A DNA stretch of 64,000 nucleotides from Neodontobutis hainanensis (lineage: Eukaryota; Chordata; Actinopteri; Gobiiformes; Odontobutidae): NCBI GenBank assembly GCA_024349245.1, contig JALDNG010000785.1, forward strand, positions 62,001-126,000, in the 5' to 3' direction. Positions 51,490-64,000 of this stretch are shown here, one piece after another. Positions within the stretch are counted from its first letter, which is position 1; each line of letters opens with the position of its first letter. The notes under the pieces are model-generated. The model searched no databases. It was not told the DNA's origin and was given only the letters and a program-made list of their open reading frames with translations. Made by a program: the position numbers and the translations under genes.

Positions 51490-54200
51490 AGAAACCATTC
51501 TTTTAATTGATTAAATTTCAAATTAATTAAATTGAATATGTTATCGTTTCCATAGTAATCATTAAAATCTTTTTAAACATAGTAAATTGAGATAATATTT
51601 TAAATTAAATAAAATTATTATTATTTACAGATTTTCAAGAGTATGCTTAATCTATATTATTTTTTAAATATTCTGATTTTTAAACTTATATCGTCGCATG
51701 TTATCGTTGATCTACAATATGTATCTGTACCATTTTTTATGAATTCAATCTCAAAAAAGTCATCAGTAACTGTAGTGTAAATTTGTGAATAAAAAATATG
51801 ATTCGAAAAAATTTAATGTTTTTATTTCTTAAAATACAATCGTTGTACAGATAAAATCCCATCATATCAATCAATAAAATTGATTATTTAAAAATAATTA
51901 AAACATATTTTTGCTGTAAACCTTTAAAATACGGAATTTTACGTAAAATAGATATGTAAAAATATTTGTGTTAAATTATTATTTTTCACAACCACAAATT
52001 AAATCTGCTATTCATTAATATTATAAAAATATCACATTGACATTTTAAATTTTGTTCTCTAATAAAATTCATCGTCATATTTGTTTCAAAGTCAATAATA
52101 TACAGAATATAGAAAATATTTATTCTTTTTTATAAACTCTAAGAATATATATCTTATTTGAGTTTACTGTTAAAATACTGTTGTATGAAATTATCAATTT
52201 AATACTCAATAACAAAATTAAAAATTCTATTATTTTTAGATAAAATTTTAAAATTTTAATGAAATTAACATATATATTTTTGTTGATTATTTCACAACCG
52301 AGGAGAAAGAAAATAACATAATTGGTGATATTATATAGTAAGTGTTTAACTGGTTATAATATCTCTCATAAACTTCAAAATCATAAAAAAGGTCATGATT
52401 TTTATTTATATTAATTAAAGAACCATTGAATATAATTTAATCAAATATCATTTTTTATGCTGATTAACAAAGTTGATTTTTCTATTTAAAGCAAATATTT
52501 AAATCATAGACATGCCTCATTTACAAAAATGGTTTTCCCCTTTTCATAAGACGTTAAGTATAAGTTTATTTATGTTAATAATCACCTGATAAGACCAAAA
52601 TTAATTTTTTACTTTACAAATATGGGGAAATTTACTCATATGTAGGGTTAGAAATGATTTTTAAATCGATAAGATTAAATTCCTTAACTGTTTTAATAAA
52701 ACGACTTGCTCTGCACAAAATTAAAAAAAAAATTAATTTCATTGAATATTAGAATATTCATTGTCAAATTACAATCTAAAATATAAGCGCAAACTTTCGC
52801 CATAATTATCAACTCATTAAAAAATAATTTCGTTTGATGATTAAAGATTAAATTTAAAAATGATAAATTTTTTTCTGAAGATATAACTGATAAACCAAAG
52901 AAAAACGATGACGTAGAAACACTACATTTATAAATTCATATATTTTCTCAATGATTTTATTCATAAGATGAGAAATAAAAAGGTCAAATAAAACATTTAA
53001 AACGGATAAGATTGTGACGACATTAATATTTGTTATGTTTTCTTTAAAGAATCGATTTAATAAGTCAATAGATAATTTTTTAATAAATTATTTTTGAAAA
53101 ATTGCTTATGAATCTTGAACGATTAAATTCATATGACGTAATTTACGCATACCTTATATAGTATACTTAAAAAACTATCGATTACGGGTATGATAACTAA
53201 TTGTTCAGAATAAATAGTTATTCGTGAGTATTTTTAAAAGAATTACACCAATCATTAATATGTCATAAATTTGATGAAGTATTAATAGACTTATTTTTAC
53301 CTAATTGTTAAATAGTGTATAATATCCTGATAAACAACAAAATTTTTTACCAAGTAAAAGTAAGTTCATTTAAAACAAAAGATATTAAATCTCAGATTAA
53401 GCTCCTTTACTTTTATCTACAAAGTGATTTAGAATGTTTTTGTTCAAAATACGAGACGCCCTTCAATCTTTTTGTTATCTATTTTCAATTAAGTAAGGGA
53501 TATTTCCGTATTCAAATCTTTTTGATTTTTATGATTTTAAAATAGTATACGTAATTTATGGAGGAAAAAATTTCATCACTTGAAGTTGATAAATTTTCGT
53601 AGACGATCTTCTCGTTTTTACCCTTTTAGAAAATTTTATTTGATTTTAATTGGAGAAATTTTAACACAAAGAATTTATTTTATCGATGAAAGTTTTATCT
53701 CAGTCACTATATCTTATTATTTTTAAAAATTTACATCTAAAAGTCTTACAAAACAATTAATTCCTTCAAATATACTAAATATTATCCCTTAATGTTAAGT
53801 ATAACCTTATTTTGAGACTATAATTATAAATATTGTTCTATATCAAAAAATTATTATAATGCCTGTCAAATAATAATTTATCTGCTTTCAATTATTCCCA
53901 ATTATCATATATTAATTTTAGAATCTTTTATTTATTATCGTTTTTATCCACTCAAAAATAAATATATTCAAAATATATACAACATTTGACAAGTTATTTG
54001 ATTTAACTTTATAAATTGAAAAATATTTATTATATGATAGGCTTCTTCAAAAACAAAAAAAAAATTAAATTTGAGTATTCATAATAAGATTGTAGAATTA
54101 ATATTTTTATTCAGCTAATACAGATATAAAGACAAAGTCACATATTGACGGTTGATTTATAATTTTTAGTTTTATAGATGTTAATTTATTATTTTTCTTT
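51490..54200. other. A+T-rich spacer
   Basis: No supported gene. The only notable frame, 53315-53545, contains a protein-like core (SDLECFCSKYETPFNLFVI) followed by a GTAAGG donor-like site; it might be an exon partner of the candidate terminal exon at 54204. Confidence 0.35.
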
Positions 54201-54203
54201 CAG

Positions 54204-54329
54204 GAGATTTTTATTGTCGTTATAATATCTTTGTTTCTTTTGTTATTGAAGAGCCTTCTGAAGATTGAATGTGCTCAATTGCGTGATATTTTTAAAAAAT
54301 TGAAAATAAAAATTTTCGATAAATTATAA
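54204..54329 (+). CDS. Candidate terminal exon with hydrophobic segment
   Basis: A strong acceptor (ATTATTTTTCTTTCAG) is followed by 41 codons open to TAA at 54327-54329. In phase 0 the exon encodes EIFIVVIISLFLLLLKSLLK, a likely membrane helix or leader, then a basic tail. In phase 1 it would instead encode DFYCRYNIFVSFVIEEPSED and stop at TGA, which looks equally protein-like. If the Cys-containing frame at 53315-53545 splices in at its GTAAGG donor, phase 1 is required. Function is unknown. Confidence 0.25.
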   Translation, partial: EIFIVVIISLFLLLLKSLLKIECAQLRDIFKKLKIKIFDKL

Positions 54330-57300
54330 AAACACACCATTACGTTGTCTTACTGATTTCCAATTATTTAAATTTTCTGTGAAAATATACAAATAAACAT
54401 ACACTTCAATTCATTTGAAATATTTGAATCTTAAAAGAGTGATGACCCTTTAAAACGAAATAGTTTGATATATGTTACAACTAATTTATTAAGCTTAAGA
54501 AGAATAAATTTGTCAAAAATATTTGAAACACGTTTAACACTCAAATTCTAAAAATCCATAAACACAAAGGATCATTTTATATTAATTTTGATTAACATTT
54601 TAACAGAATATTATGTAAACTCTATTTTTATTGTTGATTTATGAAGGCATATTTCATGTTGTTTTCTATGAATGTGATAAAGTTCTAAATTTATATTTCA
54701 TACAAAAATTTATTATTGGAATTCATAAAACTAAAAATTGTTATTAACTCTTATTAACTTAAAAAATATCTTTTATAACCACATTTATATGTTTTATTGG
54801 TTTTTATCTTGTTGGTCATCTTCAATTTTAGAATATTTTGTATTTAAATATATGTTTAAATCATCGATTCTATAACTTAAAAAAGAGTTTATGATTTTGT
54901 ATGCATGAATGAAACACGAAACATGAATTTAAATTTTGAATTTTGTTCCCTTTTTATGCACATTAAATTATTTGAGAGTTAACATTATAATTTTTAACTT
55001 TTGTGATATAAATCTCAGATTATATATTTTGTGTCAATAATAAATATAAATTGAATTCTTATCTATTTAAGTTTCTATAAAGCATAAATATATTCTTTTT
55101 CGTGAGTTTAGTGATTTTATCAATGAACAAAATTAAAAATTATTTTTATTCATACGTCTGTTAATTATTTTAATTTGATATATATAGAAATGGCAGATAA
55201 GAAGATGAGATTCTTAGTTAGTTTAAATACTACAGTATTTTGCAGTTCGAGGTTATTCTCGGTCAATAATGCCTCAAGTTAGATAAGAGCAGAACGTTAA
55301 TTCCTATTAAGAAGGTTCTTACCTATTAGTGTAAATATACTTAAAACTCTTTCGAAATAATCTTTGATAGGTATGACTCATTTATTCTAGAAAAATACAT
55401 ATAATATTTTGTGAAATATTTCTGAGCTAAATTTTTGATGTCCCTCTTTTATAAATATCAAAATATCTTAAAATTTCTAACATATTTAGCATTTAGAGAT
55501 AAACCATTCTTTTTTTATTAATCTCTAAAAATTCAAAAGGAATAAGATTATTTATTCATTATGTGTTTTTCAATTTCGTTAATTTTTAATATCCATTTGA
55601 AACATTATATATTGAATCATTTTTCTAAGATTTTTAAAATAATTCAGATAATAGTACAAGTAATATGATTATTAAACTAAGAACAAAGTAGACACATAAC
55701 TTAAGCTGTCAAATAAGTTTACTTTAATAAGAAGAGTAAAATCATATATTTAAACTTTTTATTCTAGTATTCCATATAAACATTCTTTTACAGAAATTAA
55801 GCAGTTACATGTGAAAATAAACGAGCTGATTTAAACAAACTATAGTTTATTCATCACAAATTTAAAAGACACAACGATTTAAAAAATGCTAAACATTAAA
55901 AAATTATTATTATTTGCTAATTTCTTATCCAATTTACAAAGATACTTAGGCCTCCGATATATAACACAACTATTGGAATAAATTTCGTTTGTATTGAACA
56001 AATTTATTCACTGTACATAAAAAATAAAGATGCATCTCTTTAACTCAAAAATTATTCTTCTTGATAATAGTAAATTTAGAAAGAATAGTTCTCTTTAAAA
56101 AATCCTTCACATTAATCTATTGTAATAAATTGAAATTTTCCAGAAATTCAACCAACTCAAATTGGTTTTTTACTTTGATCCTGGTAAAGAATTACTAAAT
56201 TCTTAAAATATAAAAATATCTATAAATGTGAATTTCAAAAATGAAATGTATCAGTGAAATATTTGATTCGTTATATAGCGGTTTCTTTATCCTCAATTTT
56301 TAAATGACTATTTTTTTATTCTTTTGTTCATGATAAAAATTAGATATTTAATGATATCTAAAAACAAGAAACAAACTAAATGCGATAGAGGTTATGAAAC
56401 CTTCGCTATTTACTTGACATTCTTGAACCTTGTTGTACACAGTTTCATTTTTATAAATTCAATGAATAACATATTTTATTCTGTATTTTGCTTCTGGAAT
56501 GGAAACAAAGGCAGATTTCACAAGTGCCACTATGCCTTTCATAATTTTCTTTAAAGTACTAAAAAATTGATTCATCAATAGAAAAAATAATTTCTATCAA
56601 AATTTTTGTTAAAAACTCTGTACAAAATCACACATTCAAATTAACACAAATATTTTAATGACTCATTCTTATAGATGTAAAAATAGTAAAATTTTTAATT
56701 ATTATAGTTAAAATCTGTGAAGGTATCAATTCACCTTACTTGTTAAAGCCTAAATATCGAACATACTTGATTGTCAGGAACTGAGATCAAACGAAATTTA
56801 CATGAAATTTTCATCAACTTAGTCAATAAGACGTCTCTTTTACTTTCAAATTTGAAGAGAAACACATCATCATAAATTACTTGATAGCTGTGGCGATGAT
56901 CAGATTATGACTTATGAAATTCGCTGTTTAAAATATAGATTGACGTCATAGTTTGAGTTATGAGCAAAAATACTCAAATTGGTACCTTCCTTTCGATTCA
57001 TAGACGAGATTCAAATCGTAGTTGAGGCTGTTCAAACGAGCATGTATGAAGGAGAAGCTGAATAACTCTTACTTGTCTCAAGTAATGCTATACTGTTTGT
57101 CAGCTGAGATTGTGAAGGAAATATATGACCTGAGCAGAAAACGGAATTTTGAGAGGACTTGCAATATCTTCAGCTTCAGGTCTACATATTCTGAGTCACA
57201 GACATAACATATTCTTCTGTGTAAGAACCAAAAATTACAATAGTTCTATAATATTAAAGAAATTGATTGATAAATAGGCTGTATATTTCATAGTTTTAGG

Positions 57301-58218
57301 GTGCTGACTTGCTATAGTCACGATATATTTAACCAACTTAGAGTAAATAATCTATCACAGAATAATTTTTCTGAAAATTGTCCTCTTATATTTGGGAGGC
57401 AGTAGAGAGAGAAAACAAATATTCAACTGGTATGAGTACCCCTGAAGAAGATTACATAACCTATCACAACCTTCTTAAACTGTACACAATAGAAAACATA
57501 CACGGAATTCAAATGATACTCTCTGATAGCGAATAATTTATTAAATCCATAAAATCTCTAGATATAAAAACATGGCTATAAATATTTACTGTTGTCTATT
57601 AGATCATTTTGCTCGAATGTTCTGATTAAAACCCCTAATTAATTGTTAACATCTTGATACCAGTTCAAAATAAACAAATAGGGCGACAAAATATTATTGA
57701 GTGATAGGTAAATAGGATACCACTGAAAATACATGTCAATATGTGCTCTTCGCTACCTTATTAAAGTATGATTGTATCCAGCAATTAATATTAAAATAAA
57801 GCCAGGTCTGTCACTGCCAATTCACGAAGTCAGACATTCGTCATATTTATTGCCACAGAAAAGTATAATCGTGCTTATTTTGAATAAAAAAGATTTTTAA
57901 CGTGTTTTCTATGTCCTTCAATAAATCACTCACCATATAGTAAACAAAGTCGAATTCCTTGAGAAAGATAAAGCTTTTATTGATATAAATAATAAAACGT
58001 AGGAAAACTAAAACAGAACGTTTTATCGATTTATTAAAAACGAAGAAACACGAGATTTAGACTATTTAGAAGACATAATAATGAAATAGTTAACCGGACA
58101 GTAAATTAACGCTTACATATAAAATTTAGAAAAATTTTTACGAATTTATCGTGTGTTTTTTACTTAACAATTTTATCTTGAAAGTAAAATACTTACATAA
58201 CATTCTGTTCATACATGA

Positions 58219-58296
58219 TTATCCCAGGGCTTCAGTCAGCTCTGCCGACATGGGCACTTTACATTCCCGGATCAGCTTTAATTTATCATGATCTAT
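58219..58296 (-). CDS. Candidate terminal exon (minus strand), unidentified
   Basis: On the minus strand a textbook acceptor (TTTTTCTTTAACAG) is followed by 25 codons and TAA. They encode IDHDKLKLIRECKVPMSAEL and end TEALG. Base composition and residue usage are typical of a conserved protein rather than of A+T-rich noise. The plus strand is also open here, so this is not certain. I could not place the preceding exon, and I do not recognise the C-terminus. Confidence 0.35.
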   Translation of the reverse strand: MDHDKLKLIRECKVPMSAELTEALG

Positions 58297-60067
58297 CTGT
58301 TAAAGAAAAATATCATCAGAGAATCTAACTCAGATTTGGCATCATTTGTAGATTTAGATGAATAAAATGATTATTAAATGAAGCTATGCTTTTTTTTCGG
58401 CGCTTAACTCTGTAAAGGTACAAGATGCTTTACATTAACAATTTTAAAAATAATATTTTAGAATCACTTGAATTGCCTATGTACTTATATACTCTTAGTT
58501 TATTTTAAGGGAATTGACAAATAGCGATTTGAAAATTCAAAAAGCCTTAAACAGCCTTTGCAATGAAATTTGAATAATTCGAGTTCTGTGTAACGCAGTT
58601 ATATTTATGTTACGCGCAATCCTGAATTGAAAGATTTCTGAGAAAAATCTATTACTTTTAGGTTAATCAAAATAAGTATACGTTTATCTAGATTACACAA
58701 TTTTGTTTAGTGAATACATTGAAAAATAATTAATCACATATTAGATATAAATAGAAGTTCTTTAAGATTGTTAATATGAGGTTGTTATTTAAGAAATGCT
58801 AATCAATCGATGAAAAAATAAATATACGGGATAATAGATCATTGAAAATGAAATATCTACCAAAAAAAGAAAATCTAGGTTATCCATGATTCTTAAATGA
58901 AAGAATAATCAACAAAAACTGCAACCCACGCGTAGATTCGGTTTCTTTTTTCTTAAACCCTTTCAAAAATTTTTCTCGATACAGGGTCTCTATATTGGAA
59001 TTTCGGCAGAAACGTTTACTGGGATCGGGTTACTAAACACAGGAGAGCTTCCAACGATCTTAAATCATGCCTGAGCGAATCAGATATTCTGAAGCTCCCA
59101 TTGAAAATAAACCGTTCTGTGTATCTAAAGAGTTCAGAAACGTTCCATTTAATGAGTAATCGCTAATAATCTATGATAGTGCTAAAGAGCTACCAGTTAT
59201 TTTTCTCAGTGAGATTTAATGTTCAGTCGTACGCATGTACTCTATTAAATAAGACAGAATTATTTGAAGTATAGTTGACACAAAAAATGATGATCACTTG
59301 TGCTTTTACCATATATTTATGTACAAACAAATAAAAATGGTTCCAAAACATATTTAGTAAAAAAGACTAAATGCCAATTAAGTAGATGACTAAACCTCTT
59401 GTCTGAAGATAATTTGGAGATGAAATACTGCAATGGTCAAGAACACATAAATTTAATCTTCTTATTGTGTTTTTGCGTTATATACGAATCAGTGAATTCC
59501 ATCAATATAATCGCCTAATGTCAGGAAGACATATTTAACCTGAAAATCAGGTATCTATTTCATGCTTTCACGATTACTTTCATTCTAGATAAAATAAAAT
59601 AAGAAATTATTATAGAGAGGATAAGATCAGACAACTATATGAAAAAATAAATAACATTGTATATGACAGTAAGACCTTATATAAAAATATTCTTATCTAT
59701 AATAAGTGTACCTTTGGTTTGATCCATTTGATGTAATTAGTTTATGAAGTTTTTAAAAATAGTCACGATAAAATCGGCCATCTGCGAGTATCCAGACATT
59801 CGAATTTTTGATAAGAAAGATTTTATTCACCATACCAGAAAATTGATATTTGAGGATTGGAACGCTAAATGTATTGTCTATGTATTTAGGTTACATACAT
59901 TAAATCATGTAATGAGTACAAACTAGTTAAGACTTTCATATGTAGCCTTGTATAGAGTAGGCATGTATATCATTATTTCTAGGTTAACAACCATCAATGT
60001 AAACAGGTACATTTTGGTCATTAAAGACTATTTTTAGAAATCTGTAAAGGTGCTTCCTCTCTAATAA

Positions 60068-60311
60068 ATGAGCGTGAAATCGATTTCATCTTCATCTTTA
60101 GACAATTTCGTATTAATTTACGGTACAGTATTTACACTAAACAGGAACAAAATCGAATTTCAAATCAAGTTTTATGAAAAATATCCGAATTTCTTTCTAA
60201 CACAAATGTACAAAATCACAATATATCATCCTGTCTGACTTCAAAGGCGAAAGATTTTATGAAACGAACATTAACATGATATCGAAATCAATTAATAAGG
60301 AAAAGGAATAG
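60068..60311 (+). pseudogene. Possible ubiquitin-conjugating (E2/UBC-fold) fragment
   Basis: A 56-codon frame (60068-60238) contains KIEFQIKFYEKYPNFFLTQM followed by YKITIYHP. This recalls the E2 core strands FxLxIxFPxxYPxxPPxxxFxTxIYHPN, with the YP and YHP landmarks at the right spacing. The next frame (60237-60311) continues DFKGERFYETNINM, where an E2 would have the NG-ICL catalytic-Cys segment; no catalytic Cys is seen. The PP pair is absent, and a stop and a frame change interrupt it. If correct it is a broken E2 or an inactive UBC-like variant. Confidence 0.35.
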
Positions 60312-60349
60312 GATGATGCATTATGTAAAATAGTATATTCATACATCTT

Positions 60350-60565
60350 GTGAAGATAAACCTATCAAACACACTTCGTTTGATTTGATGTTTGTAAAGC
60401 CACCGAGACTTTTCTTGTATACAAAATTGGGTCTTTCATTTGAAACATACAAATGCCTTGACGAGATTAGGAGACCCTCAATATGAATTGTCACATGTAA
60501 ACAACAATGTGAAAAAGTCAAAACAGGGAAAAAATTACGACCAGCAAAACTTATGATCAAGGATT
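60350..60565 (+). pseudogene. Unidentified open segment with one stop
   Basis: Plus-strand codons are open except for one TGA and include FDLMFVKPPRLFLYTKLGL and KVKTGKKLRPAKLMIKD. The minus strand is open for 73 codons over the same bases. The segment lies just downstream of the possible E2 fragment and may belong to the same decayed gene. No domain is recognised. Confidence 0.2.
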
Positions 60566-61974
60566 AAAGAATAAAAGATATATTATGGCCAACTAACCAT
60601 ACAACACCAAGTTGAAATCTGCTCAAAATTAAATATGGAATGGAAACTAAATTAAAAATTATGGAGTCTAATAAATCATCCATAAATAATAAAATTTATG
60701 TTTAAAGGTGTCTAGGCATATAAACAGACGCTAAAAATCTTCTACAGGTATACGTCAAACATTCATATTTCTTAAAATTGGGTATTGGCTTGTGAAAAAA
60801 AAACCATACATACACAGTGACATAAATAAACGGTGACAAATAAACAATAGCCAGTTAGGTCATAAAAGATTGTAGAATATCGCCAAATAAATTTATAGTT
60901 AGTCAGAGGTAGTTAGATATTTCAGTAACACTGGGGAATTCGGCGATTATCCGGATTAGACTCCTGACCTGCGCTATTTAAGAAATAGATTGACGTCACA
61001 ATGCATTAATCTAGTTTCAAGCTACTTTTATACGGGTGCGTCAATTGATGAATATTTTTAATTAACATTAAGAATGTGGTTTAAACCGAATATCATTCAA
61101 ATATTTAACATATATTTCCTTCGTTCATCAGACTAGGGCTCTCACGTCTGACATTTTTTGTGTTTTAGCTATCCTTAACTTCTTATAAATCATACGCGTT
61201 GAAGTAGTCGTGACTTATGTTTGATTCGTTTCAAGCAACGAACATAAATTCCTAAATTCGATAAGAATCTATTTAATTAAAAGGATTTTTAATTGACTGC
61301 ACGTCTTTAGTAGTGAAGCATGAAGTAATATTATTATTTTCCTCGTTTTTGTTTTTTATTATCAATAAATTGATTTATCTATATAATTATATAATTGGTT
61401 ACAATGGATTATAATTTTGTGAAACAACAAAGTATTTCATTGTAAACGCCTTTCATTATTTCTTAGTTTTTATTTATACCTCATATGGGAATATCTTTAT
61501 AAAGTTAATAGTCTTATGAAATATATAAGAAATAATTAATGGTTAATTATAAGTTTTGTTACGCGGAGTAATTCATGTACCTACAGAGAAAACATTTAGA
61601 TATCGTAAACGCCTATGTAATTAAAATAATCGTTTAATATGTTTGGATGTGTGTTTTAGGATTTAAATGACTCCATAGATAATTGCGCAATCAAATAACA
61701 TGGGAATAAAAACTTCTTAGTGACAACTGACATTATATCAATGTTCCACTTGACGTTTATTAAATATGATAAATTTCATCAATCCTATCAAAATATTTTT
61801 ACTTCAAATAAATTAAAAGCTAAATATAATTCATATTTATAATAACATAACAAATTAGATATTACAGATATTATTAAAATAACTAATTAAACTATTCACC
61901 TAATTATGTTTTGATAAGTTAGATATTTTATCAATCTTATTCATGCAATGGTAATTAACTGAATATCTGAGAAT

Positions 61975-62067
61975 TATCAAGATACTCATTTATTTAAGAC
62001 GAGATTAAAATGACTATAAATTCGTTTCAAATTGTTGACAATAAATTGTTTTTTTTCAGTTGGAAGA
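61975..62067 (+). promoter_or_regulatory. Family core promoter, copy D
   Basis: A TCAAGATACTCATTTATTTA block is followed by AAGACGAGATTAAAATGACTATAAATTCGTTTCAA in effect, with the TATAAA box at 62015-62020. It is nearly identical to copy C through TTCGTTTCAA. The TTGGAAGAATG context before the start codon also resembles GGAAGAATG in copy A. Confidence 0.65.
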
Positions 62068-62106
62068 ATGTTTTCATTGATCTGTCTGGTAGCTTTTCTG
62101 TTCCAA
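62068..62106 (+). CDS. Secreted micro-exon protein, copy D, first exon (gene continues past window)
   Basis: Thirteen codons encode the leader MFSLICLVAFLFQ, ending in phase 0 at a GTAAAT donor. Length, phase, terminal Phe-Gln and promoter match copies A-C. In copies B and C the second exon lies about 1.6-1.7 kb after exon 1, so it would be expected near 63.7 kb, but no convincing partner exon is visible before 64000; the rest of the gene probably lies beyond the window. The 86-codon frame at 62010-62270 is a wrong-frame shadow that reads through exon and intron. Confidence 0.6.
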
Positions 62107-64000
62107 GTAAATTTTATTGTTTTAACAATTCTAAATATTTATTGTTTTTGTATTTTGATTTTATAAGCTTTTATAGATTCAGTAAAAAATTGCTTTTCTT
62201 TAATTTTAACAACAGTTTAAATGTAAGAGGCTTGTTCTTTCTGATATATATTTTTTCTCTTATGATTTAACTTTTATTTGATGCCTTTTAAATCCATTTG
62301 AGCTGTTGAAGCTTTATTAAATATACTTGGATGATTTAGAATTATTGCGTTAGACGTTTTTAAATTCAGCGATATTATCGATTTCATGTAGATATTCTCT
62401 GACATTGCATCTTATTCTGGTTTTTTGTTTACCCTCAATTTAATTCTTGGTTTTTTTAATTTAAAGAGTATGTTATGATAAATCTATCAATTTAATCATT
62501 TTATGTTAATACAAAGTTTTATCGATATTAACATTGGTTAACAAATTTTGTTTCTTTTGTACTATTTTAGATATTTAATTTTAATCTACAATTAATTTGA
62601 AGTAATGTTTATATGATTCTGTGCCATATAATGCATTTTGTAAAATTATATTCTTCAAATCTTTTATAAATTTCTTATAAAATTTTTCAGGGATCAATAA
62701 ATTTTTGTATATTTACAGAAAAATCATTTTATTATCATGAAGATGTTTAATTCTTTCACGAAGTAAAGGACGGTCGGTAGCTTTATTCGATTTGAAACAC
62801 CTCTTATTATTTTAACAAAAATGTTTGACAACATAAATTGCCAGCAAAAATATTAATAAAGTAATATTCTTTGAAATTCAATCTATTTTATGCCACTTAC
62901 GGTGTTTTAAAATGATTCTAACTTAAATGAAGTGATAAAAATTACTGATAAAATTCCCCAATCCGTATAATTAACTTATAGATATTGAATTAATATTACT
63001 CTTAGTTTACTGTAAAAGACATTTTTAAAAACGGATTGTTTTATATTTATTGAATTAGATAAATAATTAAGAGATTTACTTTACTTTGTGTGATTTTTAT
63101 TTTTGAGTACCAAAAAAAGTTTGATATATCCAAATTTATATGAGAAATTTTTTAACGAATCAGTGAAAATCATGATGCTTCCAGTTAAAAATTAAATTAC
63201 TATTGATTTAACTATTATCTAGATAAAATTAAATGTTCAAATGAAAGTTTGAATATATGTATAGTAATTTTACACTTCAGTTAATTTTATTTAAGTAAAT
63301 CATTTATTGTATTGCATTAAAGTGATATTCTTTTGTATTCTAACATCTTTAAGTGTACTTTAAATTTATATTTTGAATATCTTTTCTGTATTTATTTTGT
63401 TTATCGATTCATTTTTTGTCGCTGATTTTATTATTATGCTTTTGGCATGTGTTGAATGTATAATTATCTTCATAAAAATAAGATTGATTGTATTGATGTT
63501 TTTTTCGAATAAGAATTTTATGGAGTTATGTTCTAGATACAATTATTCGCATGTTAAACTTGTGCTATTAAATTTTTAACAATTTTTAAAGAAATTCTTT
63601 CGCGTGTGATCATGATAAAAATAAAATTATCTTTTATAAAAATATTTTTCTTATTTATTCAAATAATGTCAACAAAGATCTGCTGTTTTAAACTTTTGTA
63701 ATTGATTTTTATGTGATAGTCTATAAGTGTTAAGAACACTGATTATTCATCAGTAAACAAGTCCTCAACTGTTTTATTCTTATTCTTAAGTTCTCCATTT
63801 AGATAACACAAAGCCCTTCTAAATGAATGTTTAGAATTTACGCTCTTTTCTCATCTATTTATTTGTGTATGATCAAGAATAACACGCTTGATAAAATTAT
63901 TGATTTAAAAAAATTTCATAATAGTATAAATTTTTATGCCGAATAAGACCAATAATGTTAGTTTTTAAAATTAATTTTCATCCGTGTGTGACGTTCATGT
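62107..64000. other. Presumed first intron of copy D
   Basis: A+T-rich sequence without a confident exon. The 68-codon frame at 63373-63579 is Ile/Phe-rich and shows no splice support. A pyrimidine tract ending in CTTAAG near 63790 is the only acceptor-like candidate; no in-phase donor follows it. Confidence 0.4.

Larger units (their letters stand above)
55190..61100. other. Mixed-composition region with scattered coding remnants
   Basis: This stretch is less A+T-rich than average and holds many open pieces in several frames. Plus-strand examples are 57022-57207, a segment near 57420 (STPEEDYITYHNLLKLYTIE), a 70-codon frame at 58957-59166 containing LYWNFGRNVYWDRVTKH, and 59744-59926. The minus strand is often open over the same bases. 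Only the two pieces listed separately (58219-58296 minus, 60068-60311 plus) have support beyond an open frame. Confidence 0.35.

Noticed and set aside
49756..57790. Possible distant duplication between about 49760-49810 and 57735-57790 (shared ATGTCAATATG context)
   Set aside because: The similarity is short and gapped, and cannot be told from chance in A+T-rich DNA by eye.
62010..62270. 86-codon forward frame spanning copy D exon 1
   Set aside because: It uses a different frame from the conserved leader and runs through the GTAAAT donor into the intron.
1..64000. Bacterial-style features: operons, ribosome binding sites, CRISPR, insertion sequences, tRNA or rRNA
   Set aside because: None seen; coding density, splice-site structure and composition are those of animal nuclear DNA.

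Overview
The window looks like nuclear DNA from an invertebrate animal. It is extremely A+T-rich (I estimate about three quarters). It has no operons, no dense open frames, and no rRNA, tRNA or CRISPR that I could see. What coding sequence exists is split into short exons with canonical AG/GT borders, or survives as small, less A+T-rich islands of decayed animal-type protein domains: papain-family protease, matrixin, FLYWCH/MULE, CCCH zinc finger and perhaps a ubiquitin-conjugating fold. I cannot name the species. Nearly all long single-frame ORFs are chance frames or shadows.

The strongest content is a dispersed family of small secreted-protein genes on the + strand, starting near 349, 7488, 21707 and 62068. 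Each copy begins with the same proximal promoter (a block ending in a TATAAATTCG box). Each then has a tiny first exon encoding little more than a signal peptide, ending ...FQ or ...IE at a GTAAGT/GTAAAK donor. Copies A (349-4177) and B (7488-10924) can be followed to a stop codon. Each has six coding exons of 9-66 nt, every one phase 0 at both ends, many closed by the same GTATTT donor. The predicted precursors are about 92 and 90 residues, with hydrophilic, highly divergent mature parts. Copy C (21707-about 25245) shares promoter, exon 1, much of intron 1 and several exons, but seems to be decaying. Copy D starts at 62068 and runs off the window. Promoter and leader are conserved while the mature cassettes vary, as expected of a fast-evolving secreted or effector-like family. 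I do not recognise the family.

Between the copies lie islands of decayed coding sequence: coding-like pieces at 14.1-15.0 kb, a matrixin (metalloprotease) fragment at 16.9-17.1 kb, a ZAP/PARP12-like CCCH fragment at 29.6-29.9 kb, a FLYWCH plus MULE-transposase relic at 36.6-37.3 kb, an intronless cathepsin L-like pseudogene with serine in place of the catalytic cysteine at 40.8-41.8 kb, and a possible E2 ubiquitin-conjugating fragment at 60.1-60.3 kb. A few isolated candidate exons with good splice sites occur on both strands. The rest (about 4.2-7.4, 10.9-14.1, 17.2-21.6, 37.4-40.8, 41.8-47.8, 51.5-54.2 and 62.1-64.0 kb) is A+T-rich sequence in which I see no supported gene.
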